Shown piece after piece: positions 48,666-57,593 of a stretch of DNA of 64,000 nucleotides (position 1 is its first letter; the number at the start of each line of letters is the position of its first letter). The DNA comes from Bolinopsis microptera. Its lineage: Eukaryota > Ctenophora > Tentaculata > Lobata > Bolinopsidae. The notes under the pieces were generated by a model. That model did not search any database. It was not told where the DNA came from and saw only the letters and a program-made list of their open reading frames with translations. The translations under genes were made by a program, and so were the position numbers. The stretch is taken from positions 14,294,840-14,358,839 of the forward strand of contig NC_087081.1 in the NCBI RefSeq assembly GCF_026151205.1, in the 5' to 3' direction.

Positions 48666-49664
48666 ATGAGTTCGACTGAGTCAGAGGAGACGAAGTCGGA
48701 GAAGAAAGAGGACGAGAAGAAAGAGGACGAGAAAAGACTGGAGAAGTTCATGGGGAAAAAAGAGAGGAGGAGAAGCAGTCTGAACAAACCACTTCAAGGC
48801 GATTATATGGGTGCTAAAACTAACAACAAGATACTGTCTATCATCGGGTAAGATATTTAACGATTTTACTCTTTAGTTTATTGAATAAGAAAATAATCAA
48901 ATTTTGGTTAAATTCTTCATGTATCGCCACATTTTGAAATTCAGGAAGCACGAGGAAAAGGAAGTTTTGTTCGCAGATAGCGTCATCAAGATCAACAGAA
49001 AGTGCAAACGTCAGGTAATCTTCAACAGACCGTTATATCTTTAAATTCACTAATTCAGAATATTGAAGAGTAAAATAATGAAGAGTAAAAGTAAAACACA
49101 TAACTTCAGTTTAAAGTCCAGGTTTCCCCAGTACTCTACTGGGACTAATCCTAGACTGTAGGATAATACAAATTCTATCACTATAACCAATTAATTATTA
49201 TTAGAAAGTTAGAAATAGTTTAAACTTAAAACTTCATAACCACTCAAATACTCATTTGAATTTAGACTTCACTTAACTTACTTAAACAAAGTGTCAGGTT
49301 AATAATCGACTAACGAACTACTTTTAGGAACGTATACTGTTGCTCACTGAAAAGGCACTGTATAACATAGACCCAGTGTCCATCAAGTCAAAAAGAAGAA
49401 TAGGTGATTATTGGAAAAAATAAAAATTATGTAAATACTCCACGATAATATCAATTGTTCATTTAATTACAAATAACCGAAAATAATAAGGCATATAATA
49501 TTATCATATTCTTTCAAAAATCTTTAATTTATATATTTCACTATTTTGATATCATGTCCTTCTTTAGGTTTATTGGACATCTCCTGTGTAAAGATGAGCG
49601 GTCTGCAAGATAACTTCTTTGTGATTTGTGTTCCAACAGAATACGATTATCTCTTTGTGAGCAG
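48666..49664 (+). CDS. myosin-I TH1-domain protein, first four exons (partial)
   Basis: Exons 48666-48847 (ATG), 48945-49014, 49328-49403 and 49568-49664, with consistent phases and GT-AG borders. A charged N-terminus (SEKKEDEKKEDEKRLEKF) leads into DYMGAKTNNKILSI, FADSVIKINRKCKRQERIL, LLTEKALYNIDP, SKRRIGLLDISCVKMS and DNFFVICVPTEYDYLF. This is the pattern of the myosin tail TH1 domain, which in class I myosins binds acidic phospholipids at membranes. There is no motor or IQ motif in front, so this is either a free-standing TH1 protein or a short isoform. The last exon ends in phase 2 at a donor that leads directly into a CACGTG minisatellite; I could not find the next exon in the window. 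Confidence 0.7.
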
Positions 49665-50274
49665 GTGGGTCACGTGTGTTGTCACGTGTGTTGCCACGTG
49701 TGTTGCCACGTGTGTTGCCACGTGTGTTGTCACGTGTGTTGTCACGTGTGTTGCCACGTGTGTTGTCACGTGTGTAGTCACGTGTGTTGTCACGTGTGTT
49801 GTCACGTGTGTTGTCACGTGTGTAGTCACGTGTGTTGTCACGTGTGTTGTCACGTGTGTTGTCACGTGTGTTGACACGTGTGTTGTCACGTGTGTTGCCA
49901 CGTGTGTAGTCACGTGTGTTGTCACGTGTGTTGCCACGTGTGTTGTCACGTGTGTTGTCACGTGTGTTGTCACGTGTGTTGTCACGTGTGTAGTCACGTG
50001 TGTTGTCACGTGTGTTGTCACGTGTGTTGTCACGTGTGTATTCACGTGTGTTGTCACGTGTGTAGTCACGTGTGTTGTCACGTGTGTTGTCACGTGTGTT
50101 GTCACGTGTGTTGTCACGTGTGTTGTCACGTGTGTTGCCACGTGTGTTGCCACGTGTGTTGCCACGTGTGTTGCCACGTGTGTTGCCATGTGTGTTGTCA
50201 CGTGTATTGTCACGTGTGTTGTCACGTGTGTTGCCATGTGTGTTGTCACGTGTGTTGTGTAGTCACGTGTGACA
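49665..50274 (+). repeat. 12-bp minisatellite with CACGTG in nearly every unit
   Basis: About 50 copies of a 12-bp unit gtcacgtgtgtt, with T/C and G/A variants (gccacgtgtgtt, gtcacgtgtgta), beginning at the splice donor of the fourth TH1 exon. Because 12 is a multiple of three, long open frames appear in several registers on both strands (VTCV, THVT, SRVL, CCHV repeats). They are artefacts. Almost every unit holds the palindromic E-box CACGTG. Confidence 0.97.
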
Positions 50275-50376
50275 AAGATTCTATCTTTATACTGAATCAG
50301 TTTCTTTGTTCGGTAGTTTGTATCCTTTGTCTGCCGACTCTGCCATGGTGCACAACTTCGACCCTCATGATGCTCC

Positions 50377-51108
50377 TTAAGGGGGCAGGGGGGGTCTTCA
50401 TGGTAATTTTCTCAAAATCGACTTTTTAGTTGTTTCTGATAGATGGGAGTGATATCTATCAGATGCTTTTAATCCGATAGAAAAATATTGCTCCTAGCAG
50501 AAATTATCGCCGGTAGAAGGTCAGCGCTTGTGTGTAATTATATTGCGCGAGCGATTTTTGATCGCGTGCCCTGAAAATGGAGTCTAAAAATCTATCTCCT
50601 CCTACATTTTTTGAGCGATCACCCTCAAACTTTCAGGATATGTTCTAAGGATCATTTAGAAGGGTTTGTCCTGGCAAAATTTTGAGATAGGCCTTTAAAC
50701 ATTTTTTATTCGATTTTAAAAATCTTGGACCGAGAAAAATCGTCAAAAAACCAGGTCCAAGATTTTCAAAATCGAATAAAAAATGTTTAAAGGCCTATCT
50801 CAAAATTTTGCCTGGATAATCTCTTCTAAATGATCCCTAGAACATATCCTGAAAGTTTGAGGGTGATTGCTCAAAAAATGTAGGAGGAGATAGATTTTTA
50901 GACTCGATTTTCAGGGCACGCGATCAAAAATCGCTCGCGCAATACAATTACACACAAGCGCTGACCTTTTACCAGCGATAATTTTGGCTAGGAACAATAT
51001 TTTTCTATCGGATTTAAAGCATCTGATAGATATCACTCCCCTCTATCAGAAACAACTAAAAAGTCGATTTTGAGAAAATTTCCATGAAGACCCCCCCTGC
51101 CCCCTTAA
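50377..51108. mobile_element. TTAA-flanked foldback MITE (piggyBac-type), about 730 bp
   Basis: Arms of about 360 bp are near-perfect reverse complements meeting near 50745, with only a short loop. The ends are GGGGGCAGGGGGGGTCTTCA and its exact complement, flanked by TTAA on both sides (50377-50380, 51105-51108), the target signature of piggyBac-superfamily elements. No coding capacity. It lies just beyond the CACGTG minisatellite, probably in the same intron. Confidence 0.85.
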
Positions 51109-51978
51109 ATGGGTATTCCCCACAAGTCTCTGAATCAGAGTTCCAGATTTTCAAAAGAACTTTCGGCGATACCTCTTATCCTTGGTTTTCTCTGAAATCT
51201 GTGTGATGATATCTATGTTAATCGTATACTCCAATGTTTTTTTTGGACAATACCCATTATTGCTAATTGGTTTGCTTGTATGTATTGCGCAGCGCCTGTC
51301 AGTCAAAACGGGTTACAAATAGTATAGATGATAAATAAGAATAGATGTAAAAAATTATATGAATGTTTATGAATGTATCTACCTTACGAGACATATTTAC
51401 GTTAGACATAATTCCGGTGACCTAAATGATTTGGGAACGAAAATATGGGAATTTTTATCGAAAACCGCCACATTTCGTACCCCAAATTAAATCATGGTAT
51501 TTGGGGATTTTTTCATCTCCTTATTTTATAAAAAATGAAACCCAGTATTTGAGAAAATTAAATACAAAAATCGTCTCTGATAATCTGTTTCATCTTGTAA
51601 ACAATTTCTCCGGAGCCTTTGAAAGTTAGCCTCAACTTAACTTATAATCCTCCAGAGGGTATTATAGGAGAACGACAGTGTTTGTTACCTTCGACTAATC
51701 CCGAAATTTCATCGCCGTGGCCAATAAAGTATTGACAGAGCTTGCTCATTTTTAATGGAACGTGTCCAAAATCACTTTTAAAGTTTTAAAGCAATTCATG
51801 ATCGAATACTAGAGTTCATTAATTTTTTGATGAACTATTTTTAGTCCGAAAATATGGTGTTTTTTCCCCCGAAAAACCACCGACTTGCGTACCATTTATA
51901 TATGTCTCGTAAGGTATAAAAGTATAAAGATCTGTCAGCCAGCTTACGAAAACAACTATTAACAAGTAGTACTGATCA
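51109..51978. other. nothing recognised
   Basis: AT-rich. I found no continuation of the TH1 domain here. The open frame at 51426-51629 lacks recognisable features. Confidence 0.4.
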
Positions 51979-52122
51979 TTAATGCATCTCCTCATGGTTC
52001 TTACTTCTATCTGCAGTAATCTGCCACAAACTTTCCACCTGTACATTATCAGTGACATCTACCCAGAATGTGTCATCATCACGTACCTCGCTAGCTATTA
52101 GGTACTTGCCCCTGTGTCGTTC
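51979..52122 (-). CDS. last exon of a beta-trefoil-like protein (partial)
   Basis: On the minus strand an acceptor CTCAG is followed at 52122 by a phase-0 exon of 48 codons ending in TAA at 51979: ERHRGKYLIASEVRDDDTFW, then VDVTDNVQVESLWQITADRS. The pattern G-K/R-x-L-x-A...W-x-I resembles one lobe of a ricin-B-type beta-trefoil and closely parallels the last exon of the gene at 54005-54924 (GRMLVAHSDN...CWVIQ). Upstream exons are not identified with certainty. Confidence 0.45.
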   Translation of the reverse strand, partial: ERHRGKYLIASEVRDDDTFWVDVTDNVQVESLWQITADRSKNHEEMH

Positions 52123-52499
52123 CTGAGAGGCTACTTTTTACTTTTTAGGTTCACCCATATCCAAAAAATTTTTAATTTCCTAAATTCTCAATTTTTTCGT
52201 TTTCTGTGGCCCGCTCGCTTCGCTCGCATAAAAAGTCTTTGTATTCGCGCGGTTCAAAGATTTTTCATGGCGGATTCCAGATTCTCAATTTTAATTTTTT
52301 AGGGCCCGAAATGCTTTTTAATAGATAATCCTAGGTTACGTTTGGGGGAGAAGCCCCCGAAAATTTTGGAAATTTAAACTAGATTTGGCCTCCTGGAACG
52401 AATCTGACAATGGAGAACGATTTTAGCATACTATTTTCTGATTTCAATTTTTATTGGGATAAATTGTCTGGATTCGTAATGTCTTAATGTGATAGCTAC

Positions 52500-53161
52500 C
52501 TCAACTTAGGTTGATTCGGTATGAATTCATAGGGCTGACAGGCACGTAGCCAGGGGGGGGGGGGCTAGGGGGGCGGCAGCCCCCCGGAAAAAATCGAACC
52601 CCAGAAAAAAGATAAGCCCCCTAGTCCCCATGGTCGCCTGGTAACTGGGCTGTGTTTATGACTGCAGTCAGTCAAAGATTTGAACTGTGGATTAGTAAAT
52701 ATATGTCATTAAATCCAAGCAAACATTCTAGAAGACTTCTATAATTATAGTCAATAGTGTCCCCTAGACCGTAGGAAATGTAAAAATCTTAAGACGATGA
52801 GGCCTGAGTAAGTCGTAAATTCTGATTGGAGAATGCAGATTATGCTGTTGTGAAGTTACCAAATTTACGTGAGTACTTGATTCTTTTTAATCCCAGTTTA
52901 TTGCTGTCCTACAAATTTCTTTAATGCCAAATGTCGTCTAAAACACCCTGTTTCGCAAAAAATTTCCGGGGGGCTGCGCCCCCCTAGCCCCCGCCAAGGG
53001 GCTCCGCCCCCCTCAAAGAAAAATCCTGGCTACGTCCCTGAGGACTGATGCCCTGGGTGACACCTCTTAAAATGAACTTTAAGATTATCGGCTCGAGTAC
53101 AAACTTCTTTGCATATACCGCATTGGACCTCGGATTTAGACTTGAACTTTGGACGATTCAT
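52500..53161 (-). CDS. C2H2 zinc-finger exon split by a hAT-like MITE
   Basis: A minus-strand ATG at 53161 opens MNRPKFKSKSEVQCGICKE, continuing VCTRADNLKVHFKRCHPGH. This is one C2H2 finger (C-x2-C-x12-H-x4-H). The frame then meets a 502-bp MITE (52539-53040). If the MITE and one target duplication are removed, the frame continues PYEFIPNQPKLR to a donor GTAGCT at 52499. As it stands, the transcript would run into a stop inside the MITE, so the allele is probably broken unless the MITE is spliced out. The next exon is not identified; the one at 51979-52122 does not match in phase. Confidence 0.45.
52539..53040. mobile_element. hAT-like MITE, 502 bp, inside a zinc-finger exon
   Basis: Terminal inverted repeats CAGGCACGTAGCCAGG / CCTGGCTACGTCCCTG (15 of 16 match), flanked by an 8-bp duplication with one mismatch (agggctga 52531-52538, aggactga 53041-53048). 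C/G-runs border both ends internally (AGCCCCCCGG; GGGGGGCTGCGCCCCCC). No coding capacity. Confidence 0.8.
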
Positions 53162-54004
53162 GATTAATAGGAAGTTCAACAACCCAATGTAAGCAACAAA
53201 AGCAAGCGGGCAGAGCGACTAATTAAAAAACTAGAAAAGGTCCAATTCTCACGCCCATTCTAGCATCATCGTACAGATTAGTTAAAACGCCCTGTTTTTC
53301 TGATATTTTCTCACGCCACACGAATTTGGGCTGGGTGTGTGCAGTGTGATACACACATTGAAGACGTGATGTGTATATGCTACTGCTTGCCAATACAGAT
53401 ATCGGGTGACACTGTAGACATATCCGGTTTCATAGACTAGATAAGTAGATAGTAAAATGTTAATAAAGTAATAATGACAACTATTTATGTCGTGTACGCG
53501 AAAATGCCCCAATAATTAGCATCTGGTTAGTGGTTACTTGATGCACAGATTTTGTAGCTAATAGCAACAAACTTTGGTCTGTGAAACGAAATTTGATAGA
53601 CTGGATCAGTGGATCCCTGACTGAAGACATTTAAATAACGGTCCAGCAACTTTTAGTCTGCTCTTTCACTTAAATTCCTACTGAAATATTATCCAAAATT
53701 CTCAGAGTTGGCTCTCGAATTTCCTACTTTTTGTCAAAAATTTCCTACTTTTAAAAATTTCCTACATTCTTAGAATGCGAGAATGCGGGTTTTTGGATAT
53801 AGGTAGGTTCATATAATAATAATAATAAATAATACATATTATCCAGTGTTGATAAATTATGAAAACTAAGCTCATCTATAAATTTCCTTAGGCCCTGTTT
53901 CACTGTTTCATACTACACCATGACCACGTGTAGTAAAAAACCGAGTAAATGACTGAGTAAATAACCAATTAAATAGCTAATTGAATAACTAATTAAATAA
54001 CTAA
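53162..54004. other. intergenic with a degenerate short repeat
   Basis: No gene seen. 53930-54058 consists of degenerate 11- to 13-bp units around gagtaaataac/aattaaataac and runs into the 3' end of the minus-strand gene at 54005. Confidence 0.4.
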
Positions 54005-54924
54005 CTAAACCTCTAAAAATCTGAGTAAATAACCGAGTGAATAACTAATTAAACAACTAACGGTAGATTTAACAATAGTGTATCCAACAGAGACACCCTG
54101 TCTCCTAACACCCTGTATAACCCAACACTCGTCCCCTTCTCGGTGATCAGCGCTGTGTACTAGCACTCTACCGTCACCGTTAGCTCTGTTGTCGCTGTGA
54201 GCTACCAGCATTCTTCCTTTGTTTACACCTGAGGGAGGAAATATGTGAGAATTGAAATTCGGATCACACTTTTAAAAATATCACGGCATGGAATTAGGTA
54301 CTGCCACCCCCCCCCCCCCCCCCCCCCCCCGGCCCCCCATTATATAAATCAACACAATTGAGTCGTAATAAGTAATAAATAATCAATATATCGGTTACCA
54401 TGTAGAGCCTCTATCTTGTAGCAGGTTTGTCCTTTGTACTCATTGAAAGTAATCCCCCACTTCTCACCCTCATCAGTACCATCGCTCTTCTGTAGGTGTA
54501 CCTGAACAAAACATGTTAATGAAGTTATCACGGGTCACTTACCGGCGGGCGGCGACTGTATAGAACACTGAACAGTAATTAAGGGTTTTGATGTTTCTAA
54601 CAAACTCAGGACACTGCTGCATTGCAATGGAATTCAAACAATTCTACAAAAATATAAAAGCCAATCTCAATGGTACTTCAAACTTTACAAAAACTCTAAA
54701 TTAGATAATATCAAACTCTGTACCCAATATGATCCCACATTCCTTATATCAGAGGTGTAGGTTAGAAAGTACCCCGCTGCCGTACCCTCCACTTTCCTTA
54801 TCTCATACTGTATAAGGGCCTCTGGTTTGAATTCGGAGAGGTCGCTAGAGTTTGAAGAGGACCACAGTAGTAATATTTGGAGTAGGACACAATAGATTAT
54901 GTGTTTTATGTAATCATTTCTCAT
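54005..54924 (-). CDS. secreted beta-trefoil (ricin-B-like) protein, three exons
   Basis: Minus-strand exons 54924-54724 (ATG), 54501-54399 and 54228-54005 join in phases 0 and 1. The product of about 175 residues begins with a signal peptide (MRNDYIKH, then IIYCVLLQILLLWSSS) and continues with IRKVEGTAAGYFLTY, NVGSYWVHLQKSDGT, EKWGITF, CYKIEALHGVNKGRMLVAHS and DECWVIQ. Repeated lobes with GxxL...(hydrophobic)x(hydrophobic)...W-x-I suggest a beta-trefoil of the ricin-B/lectin kind, which would bind carbohydrate outside the cell; the fold is inferred, not proved. The stop at 54005 follows a hydrophobic tail (LISYSLGYLLRFLEV), which might instead be read-through past a missed donor. Confidence 0.55.
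54307..54332. repeat. poly-C run in an intron
   Basis: A C-run of about 25 bases between the second and third exons of the beta-trefoil gene. Its length is unreliable in an assembly. Confidence 0.85.
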
Positions 54925-55556
54925 TTCTAATGGGTATTGTAGTTATTTAAAGTTTTAGATTATGTTTTATACAAGTTTTGGGAATGTTTGTTCTAGTGAA
55001 TTGAGGACGGATATTATTATTCAGTCATCTTGGAATTCAATACTCCATGTGATGGCCCATGACCAATCGATGAAATCAGAATAATATTTTGTTCTGCATT
55101 CCTTTCAAATCACTAGACCTAGATAAATTCTAGCATTGATACTCGTTCCTGGAATCCGTTTCAGATGATATCTATGTTAGTATGATGGGGAAAATGCGTT
55201 AAATTGCTATGTTGGTGTAGTCATGCTTGTCTGTCAGAACGATTTATAAATATTAAATATAACTATAACTTGTTATTTATGTTTATATTTTTATATAATT
55301 TATATATATTAATATATTTTTATATAAATAAGTAATTTTAAATAATTGTGTTACACAGCCCAATAATGAAATGAGTGATATGAATGTGATTTGTGCAGCA
55401 CAGTCAGCATAGATAAAGATCTGTCCACTCATACTTTAGTTTCAGGAACAAAAGTGGTAACTATATTATTAAACATAAACACTGAAATATACTCAGTGCA
55501 ACTTTTTACCTGTTTTGACAGCAATCTACCACAATATTACATAAAATTAAACTTAC

Positions 55557-56491
55557 TTATTGGCCGTGTAAAACGGCAGTAAGAGTAAGCTGATTTCGTC
55601 TCTTCCCAAATCCACTTAGCTTCTCTAGAAATCTTCCCGACCACATTCCACGGCGCTATTCCATGTACTCCAAACTCCTTAGCTGTTTTCCAAACATGCC
55701 CGTCCTCCTGGAACCCATACTGAGTCCACCCCTGCTGCTCCACATTCCCACACCTCCACGTACTGTCTGTTACTAAGATAACTTCTCCTCCTTCCTCCTC
55801 TACTGAAGCTAAAATACCTTCCGCACCCCCATAATCATAGCAATATATAGCTATCGTCTTAAAGGAGTCTGATATTTGGAAGATCTTCTCTTGAGTCCAG
55901 TGTAAGTTGTCCCCGGAGGATGGTTGTTGTAGAGCTCCGTCAATGTACATTGTCATAATGTTATCACATGTTGCTCGGAGAGTGTAGGCGTCTGGAACGG
56001 TTGGTTTTGAAATATTGGCAGGTTCATTATTGGTATTATGTTAAATATAATAGGAACCCTTGTTTTCGATCGCAGGGATCAAGCTCCTTTAATCTTTTAA
56101 AACACTCAGAATATTATAGACTGAAGATTAATTTACTGTCTGGTGCAAGTTGCTCGACAGTTATCCCGAATTCTCGGGCTATAATCGAATAATTCCAACA
56201 TTAAGCTAATTTAAGGCCACCTGGTTTTGTTGAAGAGTGCACTATTTGAAATTATCTTAGACCAAAACTTTCGGTTCGAACCGTTCAATGCGTTAAAAAA
56301 ATGTGAATAAGTTCAATAATGATTAAAATTTAGTACATTGAGCAGGAAAATAATCAATGTTTAGGATTCGGTTGAATTTAGTAATAAAATGGGGAACAGA
56401 TATAAGTAACTGAAAGATAAAACTAACCTGTTCGAACAAGTGCCCAATATTTGAATAAGAAGAAGAAAATTGTTGTCGTACATCGTACCAT
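55557..56491 (-). CDS. secreted protein with galactose-binding-like fold (partial)
   Basis: Minus-strand exon 1 (56491-56428) encodes MVRCTTTIFFFLFKYWALVR, a signal-peptide-like start, and ends one base into a codon. Exon 2 (55991-55557) completes it and encodes AYTLRATCDNIMTMYIDGAL, then NLHWTQEKIFQISDSFKTIA, EGILASVEEEGG, APWNVVGKISREAKWIWEE and YSYCRFTRPI, ending at a GTAAGT donor in phase 1. The pattern 'D-N-x-x-T-x-Y-I-D-G ... A-K-W-I-W' is that of jelly-roll, galactose-binding-like domains of animal secreted proteins and rhamnosidase-type enzymes. A following exon must exist to the left but I could not place it before the next signal peptide at 54924. Confidence 0.55.
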
Positions 56492-57254
56492 TTGAGCTGT
56501 AGAATCTAGATGAAATATCGTTTATTCAAACAAAGACAAGACCAGCGACCAATATATTTGTTGTAGGTATAAAAGCTGTGAAAAACGTGTACATTCGAAG
56601 AAACGATAAAGTTGAAACGGTAAAGTTCAAGAATTAAGAATACTTTAGAAACACACTGTATAACTCAGGAGAAACATGCCCTCCGACAACAAACGCTAAA
56701 ACGCAACAAAGCCGACAATGAGGTGACGCCAGTGAAGCAGTGAACTAATGTTTGTGTAAATAATATCCTCTCAGATGTGAGATGTATTCGACTTCCTAGT
56801 GGCGACTGGACGAAGGAAAATACAAATTCAATGATTTTATCGAGTTTCTCTGTGATATCGTCTAGCTTAAAATCGTATTACTTTGACGTTGGTGTCTGTT
56901 GCTTTAAATAGTTTTTGGTGCCATGCAGCTATACTAGGTGGAGTTGAAATGTGGCAAATGAACTATAATCAGCAACATGAAATGTGGTGTAGCAAACTAT
57001 CAGCAACAGATATACGAAGCAAGAAATCTAGGGATCTGCAGTGTCTATATTTAACGATGGAAATAATTAGAAGCAGGTGGAAGAGCCAAGTGGCAGGTGG
57101 AAGAGCCAAGTGGCTCTTTATTTTTCAGAGTGACACAGTTATATTGTGATGAATTTAAATTTTCTGAGGACCTAAAGTGACATAAGTAATGCATGATAAC
57201 ACCGTCCATCAAGCATAGAAAGATTAGAGAATATTAAGGATATTATAATGTAGT
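56492..57254. other. intergenic region before the LINE
   Basis: Contains an exact 20-bp tandem duplication (gcaggtggaagagccaagtg, 57073-57112). No gene recognised. The 5' end of the LINE probably lies near its end. Confidence 0.4.
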
Positions 57255-57263
57255 CATGACGTA

Positions 57264-57335
57264 GTGTGTCACGTGAGTGTGTCGCGTGACGTCATTGCAG
57301 TGGATCACGTGACGTCATTGCAGTGGATATTGCAG
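57264..57335 (+). promoter_or_regulatory. CRE/E-box cluster at the LINE 5' end
   Basis: Two tandem copies of cgtgacgtcattgcagtgga, each with a TGACGTCA octamer (57287-57294 and 57310-57317), plus a CACGTG site overlapping the second and a CACGTGAG just upstream. LINEs need internal promoters, so this could be one; that is inference. Confidence 0.4.
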
Positions 57336-57593
57336 TGGATATTACACATTTGCATTCGTTACACTTTTAAAGCTCCTCGATTTACCACTGTCACCGTGAC
57401 GTGGTTGTTGCTTTTAATCGCTGGCGTGGCCAGTATTGTGGCTGGAACTGGTCCTGCCCCTCCGCCTAACCCTATCTCTAATTCTCTGGACATATTGGAA
57501 CTGGAATTGGGACTGGATTTGGATTCTTTTGGCTTAAAACCGGGTTTGTGGTTCTACTCGCACTTATATCGTACAACGATCAGGGACCCGATT

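Noticed and set aside
49546-50429. Long repetitive open frames on both strands (VTCV, THVT, CCHV repeats)
   Set aside because: They arise from a 12-bp repeat that happens to lack stops in several registers. They begin in or after a TH1-domain exon and show no independent coding signal.
51979-53161. Joining the C2H2 exon to the beta-trefoil exon as one gene
   Set aside because: The donor at 52499 leaves phase 2, whereas the exon at 52122 reads in phase 0. Forcing the join gives an early stop.
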